From assembly GCA_904419075.1 (NCBI GenBank), contig CAJFQM010000001.1, positions 1-64,000 on the forward strand: 64,000 nucleotides of DNA, read 5' to 3'. This stretch comes from an uncultured Clostridia bacterium. Its GTDB lineage: Bacteria > Bacillota > Clostridia > Christensenellales > Borkfalkiaceae. The notes beneath the pieces are model-generated. The model ran no database searches. It was not told the DNA's origin and saw nothing but the letters and a program-made list of their open reading frames with translations. Shown in pieces: positions 1-7,553 of the stretch. Every line of letters starts with the position of its first letter. Position 1 is the first letter of the stretch. A program made the translations under genes and the position numbers.

Positions 1-127
1 ATATGCCGATTTGCCGCCGAATAAAGAACAAGCAAAACGGCTGTCAAAGCGGATCTATAAAGACGCAATGACAGCCGTTTGCACGGAGCAAGCCAGCGGT
101 AAGGCATTAGCCCCGGCTTGCGACTAA
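1..127 (+). CDS. C-terminal end of an unknown protein (partial)
   Basis: An open frame entering from the left edge, read from base 2, gives 41 residues and stops with TAA at 125-127. It is rich in Lys, Arg and Ala and ends in APACD. No family is recognised from this tail. A hairpin terminator at 264-296 in the same direction fits the end of this transcription unit. The frame is short enough to be chance, so confidence is low. Confidence 0.4.
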   Translation, partial: YADLPPNKEQAKRLSKRIYKDAMTAVCTEQASGKALAPACD

Positions 128-263
128 TTGTTTGCCGTATAGCGGATAATCCGAAAGCGGTAAATCGACTTGGCAATAGTATTCAGTTCTATTTATCTGA
201 TATAATACAGTGTGCGTTTTTGCGGCTTTCAGTTCCACCAATCGTTCGTGAGACGAACTACGG

Positions 264-296
264 AAAAAGTCTGTTACGCTGTAACGGACTTTTCTT
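264..296 (+). terminator. Rho-independent terminator
   Basis: GTCTGTTAC at 269-277 pairs with GTAACGGAC at 281-289 (one G-U pair) around a three-base loop and is followed by TTTTCTTTATT. It lies between the left-edge gene and the two-component operon. The rest of 128-360 shows no convincing gene; the frames there look like chance. Confidence 0.75.
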
Positions 297-360
297 TATT
301 ATGACCGGGAATTTGTCGGGAAAACGGATCATTGGAAAAGAAAAATCAAAAGTTTCTTCC

Positions 361-415
361 TTTAACAAAAGTTTAACATTTTTTTAGCAAGAGGAAAACA
401 AAGCTGCTGTATAAT
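361..415 (+). promoter_or_regulatory. Activator-type promoter with three 11-bp-phased TTAACA boxes
   Basis: TTTAACA at 361-367, TTTAACA at 372-378 and TTTAGCA at 383-389 are spaced exactly 11 bp apart. A TATAAT -10 hexamer lies at 410-415, and no -35 hexamer is visible at the expected place (387-392). Direct TTAACA-type repeats every 11 bp are the known binding pattern of Gram-positive PhoP-like response regulators. Autoregulation by the regulator at 440 is inferred. A related array sits at 3452-3513. Confidence 0.6.
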
Positions 416-439
416 AATAAAAAACGGACGGATGGAAAA

Positions 440-1111
440 ATGACTAAAATTCTGGTGGTGGAAGACGACGAAAAAATCAACGAGGCGGTATGCAGATGCC
501 TCGTCGACGCCGGATATGGAATAAAAGGGTGCTTGAACGGAGAAAACGCACTGGAACAGATGGACAAAGAAAAATTCGATATGGTCATCAGCGATATCAT
601 GATGCCGGGAATGGACGGCTTTGCGCTCGCGCAAGAAATTCGCGCGGTCGATAAAGCATTGCCGATTTTATTCATTTCCGCCCGCGACGACATGCCTGCA
701 AAAAGGAAGGGGTTCTCTATCGGAATAGACGATTATCTCGTCAAACCCTTTGAACTCGACGAGCTGCGTCTCCGCGTCGGGGCGCTTCTGAGACGCGCGA
801 AAATAGAGGCCGGGAATAAAATCGAAGCGGGAAACCTCGTCATGGATAAAGAGGAACATACCGCTTACGTGGACGGAGAGGAATTGCCGCTCACCGTCAG
901 GGAATTCGATTTATTATATAAATTGCTCTCTTATCCCAAAAAGACTTTCTCCCGCCCGCAACTCATGGAGGAGTTTTGGGGATTCGATTCCTCCGCTACA
1001 TCCAGAACGGTAGACGTATATATCGTAAAACTCAGGGAAAAGACGGCAAATTGTACGGGATTTGAAATCGTTACCGTCCATGGTCTGGGTTATAAGGCGG
1101 TATTGAAATGA
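440..1111 (+). CDS. OmpR/PhoB-family response regulator
   Basis: A 223-residue DNA-binding response regulator. The receiver domain (about 1-115) has the acidic pair E8-D9/D10, phospho-acceptor D52 in SDIMMPGMDG and the conserved lysine K102. A winged-helix DNA-binding domain fills about 127-222. It overlaps the downstream histidine kinase by ATGA, so the two form a cognate pair. The promoter carries phased TTAACA boxes, which suggests autoregulation. Family assignment is firm; the signal and regulon are unknown, although the operator style resembles PhoP. Confidence 0.95.
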   Translation: MTKILVVEDDEKINEAVCRCLVDAGYGIKGCLNGENALEQMDKEKFDMVISDIMMPGMDGFALAQEIRAVDKALPILFISARDDMPAKRKGFSIGIDDYLVKPFELDELRLRVGALLRRAKIEAGNKIEAGNLVMDKEEHTAYVDGEELPLTVREFDLLYKLLSYPKKTFSRPQLMEEFWGFDSSATSRTVDVYIVKLREKTANCTGFEIVTVHGLGYKAVLK

Positions 1112-2157
1112 AGAGAAAAACGCATAAGACGCGCTTTTCTGCGTGGGGATATTTTTGGATGTTCGTTTCGGTGACTCTCGTCGCTTCCGGTTCTATTCTG
1201 TTGTATTCCGCGGTTTCCGAACGAAGCGGCGGCAATCGCGCTTTGAGCGCCGGTTTGTCGCTGTTGAATATTTTTCTTCTGACGACGATCTATGTCGCCA
1301 TAGATGCCGTTCGGAGAAAGCTCACGGTAGAACGTCCGGTGGAAAAAATTCTCGAAGCGACGGAACGGATTACGAAAGGGGATTTTTCCGTTCGATTGCA
1401 GCCTTCGCACGGTTGGAGCAGATATGACGAATACGATATGATTATGGACAACCTCAATCGCATGACGGAGGAGCTGGAAAAGAACGAAATTTTGAAAACG
1501 GATTTCATTTCAAACGTATCGCACGAAATCAAAACGCCTCTGTCGGTCATACAAAATTATGCCTCCATGCTCAAAGACGAGCCTTCTCCCGAGAGAAGAA
1601 AAGAATATTCCGATACTCTGTCGGCCGCCGCAAAACGGCTCACTGCCCTTACTTCCAACATTTTGAGGCTCAGCAAACTGGAAAATCAGGCCATTGCTCC
1701 GCAAAAGACGGAAATACGTTTGGACGAGTCCCTGACGGAATGTATTTTGCAATTTGAAGAAGAAATCGACGGGAAAGAACTCGAACTCGATTGCGACATT
1801 CGGGAAATAACCGCCGTTTCCGATGAAAGCTGTCTCGAATTGATCTGGAATAATCTGATTTCCAACGCGATAAAGTTTACCGACAAGGGCGGAAAAATTC
1901 AAATTTCTTTAAGAGAAGAAGGCGATTCGGCGGTATTCGTCATTTCCGATACGGGTTGCGGAATGTCGTCGGAAACGGGGGCGCACATTTTTGATAAATT
2001 CTATCAGGGAGACACCTCTCATTCCAAAGAAGGGAACGGTCTGGGACTCGCATTGGTCAAAAAAGTCATCGATGTTTTGGGCGGAGAAATCGGCGTTTCC
2101 AGCGAGTTGGGAAAAGGCAGTACCTTTACCGTCAGATTGCGGAAAGACGCGCGATGA
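1108..2157 (+). CDS. Membrane sensor histidine kinase
   Basis: A 349-residue kinase with two membrane helices (about 15-35 and 47-68) enclosing only a short extracytoplasmic loop, then a HAMP linker (about 70-122). The phospho-accepting H139 lies in SHEIKTPLS, and the catalytic domain shows N, G1 (DTGCGM) and G2 boxes. The tiny outer loop suggests it senses within the membrane or through a partner. It overlaps the response regulator upstream (ATGA) and the membrane protein downstream (ATGA), so all three are translationally coupled. Confidence 0.95.
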   Translation: MKRKTHKTRFSAWGYFWMFVSVTLVASGSILLYSAVSERSGGNRALSAGLSLLNIFLLTTIYVAIDAVRRKLTVERPVEKILEATERITKGDFSVRLQPSHGWSRYDEYDMIMDNLNRMTEELEKNEILKTDFISNVSHEIKTPLSVIQNYASMLKDEPSPERRKEYSDTLSAAAKRLTALTSNILRLSKLENQAIAPQKTEIRLDESLTECILQFEEEIDGKELELDCDIREITAVSDESCLELIWNNLISNAIKFTDKGGKIQISLREEGDSAVFVISDTGCGMSSETGAHIFDKFYQGDTSHSKEGNGLGLALVKKVIDVLGGEIGVSSELGKGSTFTVRLRKDAR

Positions 2158-3065
2158 AAAAGAAAAGATTTTTTGAGATTTTAAGGTCTCCAAACGGTAC
2201 TTTTCTGGTCATCGTCTATCTGCTGACCATTGCGACGGTCGTCACTTCTTTGATTTGCGTGGCGACGGATTTTTCGCCTCCCGCGGTCTATGTCGTGTAT
2301 GCGGCCGCCGCAATTACTCTGTCTTATTCCGTCTATACGTTCGTGCGCATAGGGAAAAAGATGAAGAAAAAAATTTCGAGCGTCGCGGACAGATATTCGT
2401 TTACAAAAAAATTTATACACGATTACGGGTTCCGTTCCTTCGTCTTTGCGTCCGTTTCTTTTATCGTAAATGCCGGATATGCGGTATTCGAAGCCGTAAT
2501 GGGCATCGTTTTTCGTTCCGTTTGGTACGGGGCGCTCTCCGGATACCATTTTGCTCTGGGGGCGCTTCGTTTCGGGGTTTTGCGCGGGGAGCGGAAGGCG
2601 GAAGAAAACGACGAGAAGAAAAAGCTGGGGATTTATCGCGCCTGCGGGTTCGCTTTGGTCGGATTGTCCGTCGCCATGATTCCGGCTGTCACTCAAATGG
2701 TTCTTTCCGAAAAAAACACAGAGGTCTCTTCGGGAATCATGATTTATGCGACGGCCGCGTATACGTTCTATCGCGTGATCTTGGCCGTGAGCAATATATT
2801 CAAGGCAAAACGATTCAACGATCCCGCGGTGCAGGCGCTCAGAAATATCGGTTTTGTGGATGCAATGACCTCCTTGGTTCCGTTGCAGGTGGCTCTGATC
2901 GGAACTTTTTCTGAGGGGGAAGGCATGCCGTTCATGAATGCGTTGACGGGCGGTCTGGCGTGTTTGATGACGGTGGGGATAGGCATCGGAATGGCGGTCG
3001 CCGCAAATGCAAGAATTCGTCGCTTAAAAGAGGAAAAACAGAATGCAGGAAGAAAATCGGAATAA
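2154..3065 (+). CDS. Polytopic membrane protein of the two-component operon
   Basis: A 303-residue integral membrane protein with about seven hydrophobic helices and a charged cytoplasmic loop near 150-160 (KAEENDEKKK). I recognise no characterised family. It overlaps the kinase by ATGA and the next small gene by 23 bases, so it is part of the regulatory operon. A role as accessory sensor or as a protein handling the stress sensed by the kinase is inference from position only. Confidence 0.8.
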   Translation: MKKKRFFEILRSPNGTFLVIVYLLTIATVVTSLICVATDFSPPAVYVVYAAAAITLSYSVYTFVRIGKKMKKKISSVADRYSFTKKFIHDYGFRSFVFASVSFIVNAGYAVFEAVMGIVFRSVWYGALSGYHFALGALRFGVLRGERKAEENDEKKKLGIYRACGFALVGLSVAMIPAVTQMVLSEKNTEVSSGIMIYATAAYTFYRVILAVSNIFKAKRFNDPAVQALRNIGFVDAMTSLVPLQVALIGTFSEGEGMPFMNALTGGLACLMTVGIGIGMAVAANARIRRLKEEKQNAGRKSE

Positions 3066-3456
3066 ATTTAATTATACTTACTCGGCTCCGACAGAGAGCG
3101 AAAGAAAAGAAATTGAAGAGATCCGCAGAGAATATCTGCCCGAATCCGAAAACGGCGAAAAAACTCAACGTCTGAAAGCCCTGGATTCTTTTGTCAGGAA
3201 TACGGCGAAGGCGGCCGCGCTCGCTTTCGGAGTTTTCGGCATACTCGTTTTCGGGTTGGGGCTGAGTATGGTGCTCTCCTGGAATATAATGGTCTGGGGC
3301 AGCGTTGTCTGCATGGCGGGCGCGAGTTTTTCGGTCGCCGCTTATCCTGTCTACCGAATTGTTTTGCGCAAAAACAAGAAAAAGTACGGGCCGGAAATTC
3401 AGAGATTGAGCCGCGAACTCCTGAATGAGCAAACCGATACGGAAAATTCCGATTAA
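3043..3456 (+). CDS. Small membrane protein, paralogue of the product at 3563-3910
   Basis: A 137-residue protein with a charged N-terminal half (about 1-50), two membrane helices (about 56-78 and 84-104) and a basic tail with KKYG and LSRELLNE. The same layout and tail (KKYGANI..LSDELLGN) recur in the 115-residue product at 3563. Homologues are often labelled dihydropteridine reductase in databases, but no nucleotide-binding or catalytic motif is visible, so I do not transfer that name. Function unknown. Confidence 0.75.
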   Translation: MQEENRNKFNYTYSAPTESERKEIEEIRREYLPESENGEKTQRLKALDSFVRNTAKAAALAFGVFGILVFGLGLSMVLSWNIMVWGSVVCMAGASFSVAAYPVYRIVLRKNKKKYGPEIQRLSRELLNEQTDTENSD

Positions 3457-3528
3457 CAAAATATTTACAATACAAATACTCTTGTTTAACAAAATTCGAA
3501 CGAAAGATAAACAAACGTCTGCTATAAT
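3452..3528 (+). promoter_or_regulatory. Promoter with a phased array of TTAACA-like boxes
   Basis: ATTAACA (3452), ATTTACA (3463), TTTAACA (3485) and ATAAACA (3507) lie in one 11-bp register. The two intervening positions (3474, 3496) hold weaker matches, AAATACT and TCGAACG. The -10 TATAAT is at 3523-3528 with no good -35. The box at 3485 is 38 bases from the -10, the same distance as the box at 372 in the promoter of the regulator gene. Control by the response regulator at 440 is inferred. Confidence 0.6.
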
Positions 3529-3562
3529 GGGGGTACAAAATAAATCGAGGAGATAAAAAGTT

Positions 3563-3910
3563 ATGGACAGACAGCAAGAAAGAAAATTTGCGGAAATGTT
3601 GCGAGACGAATATTCCGAACACAAAGAGACGAAATTGGATTCTCTTAAAAAGATGGACAGACGGGTGAAACGTCCGGCAAAAATTTTTGCCTGCACGTTC
3701 GGGACGGCGGGAACGTTGATTCTCGGAACAGGAATGTGTTTTGCGATGAAAGTCATCGGAAATCTCGTCCCTTTGGGAATCGTCATTGGATTGGTCGGAA
3801 TCGCTATGGTTTCCGTTAATTATTTTCTTTATCGGCATATCCTTGCGTCAAGAAGAAAAAAATACGGCGCGAACATTGTCGCGCTCAGCGATGAATTGCT
3901 CGGGAACTGA
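3563..3910 (+). CDS. Small membrane protein, paralogue of the product at 3043-3456
   Basis: A 115-residue protein with a charged N-terminus, two membrane helices (about 45-67 and 71-91) and a basic tail KKYGANIVALSDELL. It shares gene order, topology and tail with the 137-residue product just upstream, so a tandem duplication is likely. A GAGGAGAT ribosome site precedes the ATG. It has its own promoter with a long TTAACA-box array, so it can be induced separately. Molecular function is unknown. Confidence 0.75.
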   Translation: MDRQQERKFAEMLRDEYSEHKETKLDSLKKMDRRVKRPAKIFACTFGTAGTLILGTGMCFAMKVIGNLVPLGIVIGLVGIAMVSVNYFLYRHILASRRKKYGANIVALSDELLGN

Positions 3911-3911
3911 A

Positions 3912-3956
3912 AGAAAAAATCCCGCCCGTCGAAAACCGAAGGGCGGGGTTTTTTTG
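3912..3956. terminator. Bidirectional terminator between convergent genes
   Basis: CCCGCCC at 3921-3927 pairs with GGGCGGG at 3941-3947. An A-run lies to the left and seven T to the right, so it can end both the plus-strand gene at 3563 and the minus-strand PurF-like gene. Confidence 0.85.
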
Positions 3957-3961
3957 CCAAA

Positions 3962-5365
3962 TTACTTTTTACCGTTCCAGCAATAGGTACAGAATTTACA
4001 GGACGGAAGCCCCGTGGACGCAATCATGTCATCGAGACGATGATATTTGAGAGTCGTGAATTTGAGTTCTTTTCTGATCGCTTCAACCATTGCCGCATAT
4101 TGGTCGGAATCGGGATCGAGATAAGGCGCAAGTTTCTCTTCCGAATCGCTGCCTTCGAGTTCCGCGATTTTTCGGCGCGCGATCAATTCCATGGAAGAAT
4201 TGGAGCGGGAAAAATTCAGATAAGGGCATCCGTAAAGAAGCGGGGGACAAGCAAGACGGATATGCACTTCTTTGGCTCCGTTTCGATAGAGGAAGTCTGC
4301 CGTTCCGTGCATTTGCGTTCCCCTGACGAGGGAATCGTCTATCAGAATGAGTTTTTTGCCGCGGATCATGGAATCTATGGGAATAAGTTTCATGTGGGCA
4401 ATCAAATCCCTTCGGGTTTGGTTTTGCGGCATAAACGAGCGCGGCCATGTAGGCGTATACTTGACAAAGGGACGGGAAAGGGGAATTTTCGAGCGATTCG
4501 CGTATCCCACCGCGTGAGCGGTTCCCGAATCGGGAAGTCCCGCGACGCTGTCTGCGGAGACGTTGTCCCTTCTCGCCAGCATGTCGCCGCAGTTATAACG
4601 CATCTTTTCGACGTTCAACCCCTCATAAGAAGATGCGGGGTATCCGTAGTAGACCCACAGGAAAGAACAGATTTTTGTCGTATCGGAGGGAGGAATAATG
4701 ACTTCCGCGCCGTCCGGCGTAATAAAATCGATTTCTCCCGGTCCGAGCTCTTTATAATCTTCATAACCGAGATTGAGGTAGGAAAAAGATTCAAAGGCGA
4801 CGCAACAGGCATCTTTTTTTCTTCCGAGCACCACGGGCGTACGACCCATGCTGTCGCGTGCGGCATAAATTCCGTTCTGCGTGAGCACGAGGATGGACAG
4901 GGAACCGTCTATCATGCTTTGAGCGTAGCGTATCCCTTCGGGAATGGTATTGCCGCGGTTGATGAGCGCCGCGGTGAGCTCCGTTGCGTTGATGCTGCCT
5001 CCGCTCATTTCAAGGAAATGGGAGGTTCCCGCGGCGAAAGCCGCTTTGACGAGTTCATCCGTATTATTGATTCTTCCGACCGTCGTAATGGCGAAATTTC
5101 CGAAATGCGAACGGACCAGCAGCGGCTGAGGTTCGCTGTCCGAAATACAGCCGATTCCGATATTCCCTTTCATTTCTTCAAAATCGCGTTCAAATTTTGT
5201 GCGGAAAGGGGAATTTTCGATATTATGAATTGCGCGGTTAAAGCCGCTCTCTCCGTAGACGGCCATTCCGCCGCGCCTCGTTCCGAGATGAGAATGATAG
5301 TCCGTGCCGAAAAATAAGTCGAAAACACAATCTTTTTTTGAAGCTACTCCGAAAAATCCGCTCAA
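3962..5365 (-). CDS. Amidophosphoribosyltransferase (PurF) homologue without the N-terminal cysteine
   Basis: A 467-residue protein with an N-terminal Ntn-glutaminase-like domain (about 1-230) and a C-terminal phosphoribosyltransferase domain whose PRPP loop ILIDDSLVRGTQ lies near 337-348. Canonical PurF starts Met-Cys, and the cysteine becomes the glutaminase nucleophile. Here the start is MSGFFGV, so Ser replaces Cys. The C-terminal cysteines (CPPLLYGC, CKFCTYC) resemble the Fe-S ligands of Bacillus-type PurF. It may be ammonia-dependent or have another role. It stands alone, with no other pur gene beside it. The ribosome site is ACGGAGG. Confidence 0.85.
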   Translation of the reverse strand: MSGFFGVASKKDCVFDLFFGTDYHSHLGTRRGGMAVYGESGFNRAIHNIENSPFRTKFERDFEEMKGNIGIGCISDSEPQPLLVRSHFGNFAITTVGRINNTDELVKAAFAAGTSHFLEMSGGSINATELTAALINRGNTIPEGIRYAQSMIDGSLSILVLTQNGIYAARDSMGRTPVVLGRKKDACCVAFESFSYLNLGYEDYKELGPGEIDFITPDGAEVIIPPSDTTKICSFLWVYYGYPASSYEGLNVEKMRYNCGDMLARRDNVSADSVAGLPDSGTAHAVGYANRSKIPLSRPFVKYTPTWPRSFMPQNQTRRDLIAHMKLIPIDSMIRGKKLILIDDSLVRGTQMHGTADFLYRNGAKEVHIRLACPPLLYGCPYLNFSRSNSSMELIARRKIAELEGSDSEEKLAPYLDPDSDQYAAMVEAIRKELKFTTLKYHRLDDMIASTGLPSCKFCTYCWNGKK

Positions 5366-5447
5366 TATTTTTACCTCCGTAATTCCGATACCGACGAGAC
5401 GATTCTCGCGAGGAGAAGCGTCTCTTTCTTTTCCTTTGTACGGAAAT

Positions 5448-5476
5448 AGTATATCATAAAAGCGGAAGAAAGTCAG
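5448..5476 (-). promoter_or_regulatory. Promoter of the PurF-like gene
   Basis: On the minus strand CTGACT (5476-5471), a 17-base spacer and TATACT (5453-5448) lie 83 bases before the start codon. Confidence 0.6.
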
Positions 5477-5591
5477 CCGTTCAAAGGGGGATTACAAAAA
5501 AATTTTCGTGGGGAAAGAAATAATTTTTATCATCAGTATTAAAATCGGGTATCAAAAGGTTGACAGGCTATATAAGCCGAATATTGCTTTT

Positions 5592-5600
5592 TGCTATAAT
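5592..5600 (+). promoter_or_regulatory. Extended -10 promoter candidate for yihY-like gene
   Basis: TGCTATAAT at 5592-5600 is a perfect extended -10 element. A TTGACA at 5560-5565 is too far away to pair with it. The element lies inside the longest open frame upstream of the YihY-like gene, so the true translation start must be further downstream. Confidence 0.5.
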
Positions 5601-5774
5601 AAAAAGATAGGATCTTCGGCTCGCAAAAACATTTCTGACATAATTGCGGCGTCATTTATCATCGTATCGGCTTTTTCGGCGCAGTCAAAGAGATTCCGAA
5701 TTTTATTTTCATGTTTTTGTGATTCGACGGAAGAAACAAGTAAGAAAAATCAATCTTTTGTCCATAATAGTAAA

Positions 5775-6572
5775 ATGAATAAAATGCGGACATTTATCCT
5801 TTGGGTGAAAGGAAAATATGAAATTCTTGCGGGGAAAAAGTACACGACGATAGCGGGAATGTTGGTGTATTTTTTAATTATGTCGATTACCCCTTTTGCG
5901 TTCTGGCTGACGCTGTTATTCGGCAAATTGGAAATCGATACCGAAAGCGTTCTTGCTCTGCCGGTTTTTGAGTCCGTGCAGGATATCCTTTTATATATCC
6001 GCTCGGAAGCGATGAACGCGACGGCGGGCGCTTCGATTTTTTTGATCGCCACGACTTTGTATTCCTCCACGAATCTCTTTTATCACATGCGTCGGAGCGG
6101 AGAGCTCATCTATTCCTATAAGAGAAAAAAACACGGACTTCTGGTTCGTCTGGGCGCTTTATTGTTGATGTTCGCGGTTATGTTTCTCACGGTTGTTTCG
6201 GGCGCGGTTTTGGGCGGAGGAGCCTTTATCTTTTCCCGACTGTTTCCGCGTTGGCTGGAACTTGTTTTGGATTATATTCTCATTCTCGCGGTTTCGTTCT
6301 TTCTCGCTTTGATCCTCAATGTCTATGTATGTCCGTATAAGGTAAAACTCAAAGAGCTGCTGCCCGGGACGTCGATCACGGTGGCGGCATGGTCGGTTGC
6401 TCTCATCGGATTTACGATTTATCTGAAAATAGGCAATATGGGGAAATTATACGGGGCACTCAGTGCGATTATCGTCTTTATGCTTTGGCTGTATGTTTTG
6501 ATGATTTGCTTTGTCGTAGGCGTGATTTTCAACAGCGAAAAAATTTCGGCGAGAGAAAGCAAAACGCTTTGA
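5775..6572 (+). CDS. YihY/BrkB-family membrane protein
   Basis: A 265-residue polytopic membrane protein of the YihY/UPF0761 family, once wrongly called RNase BN. About six helices and the N-terminal KKYTTIAGMLVYFLIMSITP segment are typical, as is the aromatic-rich C-terminal pair of helices. The frame is open back to 5508, but residues upstream of 5775 do not look like the family and contain the promoter, so I place the start at ATG 5775 (ATG 5784 is possible). Neither has a good ribosome site. Cellular role is unknown. Confidence 0.75.
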   Translation: MNKMRTFILWVKGKYEILAGKKYTTIAGMLVYFLIMSITPFAFWLTLLFGKLEIDTESVLALPVFESVQDILLYIRSEAMNATAGASIFLIATTLYSSTNLFYHMRRSGELIYSYKRKKHGLLVRLGALLLMFAVMFLTVVSGAVLGGGAFIFSRLFPRWLELVLDYILILAVSFFLALILNVYVCPYKVKLKELLPGTSITVAAWSVALIGFTIYLKIGNMGKLYGALSAIIVFMLWLYVLMICFVVGVIFNSEKISARESKTL

Positions 6573-6606
6573 TTTCATTGGGTCAAAAACGTCTGCCAAT
6601 GGGTAT

Positions 6607-6636
6607 TGTCTCCCATAGGGAGGGGTTTTCTTTTAT
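6607..6636 (+). terminator. Weak terminator after yihY-like gene
   Basis: CTCCC (6610-6614) and GGGAG (6618-6622) form a short stem followed by a T-rich tract to 6634. The stem is only five pairs. Confidence 0.4.
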
Positions 6637-6650
6637 CCCCGTAAAACAAC

Positions 6651-6679
6651 TTGAATGGAAGCGGTTTTTTTGATATAAT
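6651..6679 (+). promoter_or_regulatory. Sigma-A promoter
   Basis: TTGAAT at 6651-6656, a 17-base spacer and TATAAT at 6674-6679, upstream of the DinB-like gene. Confidence 0.75.
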
Positions 6680-6709
6680 AAAATCGCCGATCATAAGAGG
6701 GGGTAACTG

Positions 6710-7369
6710 ATGATGAATAAGGTATGGTCAGAACTGAATAAAACGGTGCAGGCGCAACTCCGAAAGGAAGATACCTATAAAGCGGGTATCGGCACATTCA
6801 TTGATTTGCGAAATCAATTAATGGAAATTTTAACATCATTTAGGGAGGAGTTGAGCAGAGAAGATTTTGACAAAATTCCGTTCCTAAATTCGGACGGTTA
6901 TCATAATAAAACGATTGCATATTCGATTTGGCATATTTTTCGTATTGAAGATATAGTTGCACACACATTGATAAGTGAAAGAGAGCAGGTGTTTTTTTCG
7001 GGATATTATCGGGAACGTATCAATTCGCCCATCATCACAACGGGAAATGAACTTATAAAAGAGCAGATTGCCGATTTTTCAAAACGACTTGACTTGAAAG
7101 AACTGTATTCTTATATTTTTGAGGTAAAGGAAAGCACCGAGAAAATAATAGATAATTTATCCTATAATGAATTGAAAAAGAAAATATCGGAAGAAAGAAA
7201 AGAACATTTAAAATCATTAAACGTTGTAAGTCATGATAAAAATGCAATTTGGCTTATTGATTATTGGTGCGTTAAAGATATTCGGGGATTAATACAAATG
7301 CCCCTTTTAAGACATTGGATTATGCACATAGAAGCAAGTTTGCGTATAAAAAACAAGATACATTCATAG
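6710..7369 (+). CDS. DinB-superfamily-like protein
   Basis: A 219-residue soluble, helical protein. Histidines in SIWHIFR and IVAHTLI (about 70-85) and a C-terminal LLRHWIMHIEAS fit the three-histidine metal site of the DinB/YfiT four-helix-bundle superfamily, which includes thiol-dependent transferases. The start follows GAGGGGGTAACTG. The gene is more AT-rich than its neighbours (AAA- and ATA-rich codons), which may reflect recent acquisition. It is monocistronic between its own promoter and a terminator. Substrate unknown. Confidence 0.6.
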   Translation: MMNKVWSELNKTVQAQLRKEDTYKAGIGTFIDLRNQLMEILTSFREELSREDFDKIPFLNSDGYHNKTIAYSIWHIFRIEDIVAHTLISEREQVFFSGYYRERINSPIITTGNELIKEQIADFSKRLDLKELYSYIFEVKESTEKIIDNLSYNELKKKISEERKEHLKSLNVVSHDKNAIWLIDYWCVKDIRGLIQMPLLRHWIMHIEASLRIKNKIHS

Positions 7370-7470
7370 GTGAAGGTGGCAATTTATCGGATCGAGACAG
7401 TGTGCGGACAATAATTTTTCAAGATAGAGCTATATTTTCCGGGAAAAGTCGTGTGGCGCTTTTGCGATAC

Positions 7471-7510
7471 AAAAAAAGGATAACGAAAAAATTTCGCTAT
7501 CCTTTTATTT
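7471..7510. terminator. Bidirectional terminator between convergent genes
   Basis: AAAAGGATAACGAAA (7474-7488) pairs with TTTCGCTATCCTTTT (7492-7506). Flanking A and T runs allow use from both sides. The rest of 7370-7553 holds no gene that I can see. Confidence 0.8.
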
Positions 7511-7553
7511 TATCTGAAAATTCCTATGAGCGATGCTTTTTGAGAACAACTTT

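Noticed and set aside
118-387. An 89-codon open frame after the left-edge gene.
   Set aside because: It overlaps the stop region of the partial gene, runs through the terminator and into the TTAACA boxes, and has no ribosome site.
3043-3456. Annotation as dihydropteridine reductase.
   Set aside because: That database label exists for homologues, but the protein is two membrane helices with charged ends and no cofactor-binding motif.
3962-5365. A long open frame on the plus strand (4040-5317) opposite the PurF-like gene.
   Set aside because: It is a mirror frame of the conserved gene with no ribosome site and an improbable composition.
5508-5774. An 89-residue N-terminal extension of the YihY-like protein.
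   Set aside because: It contains a perfect extended -10 promoter element and has no family resemblance; it is leader sequence.
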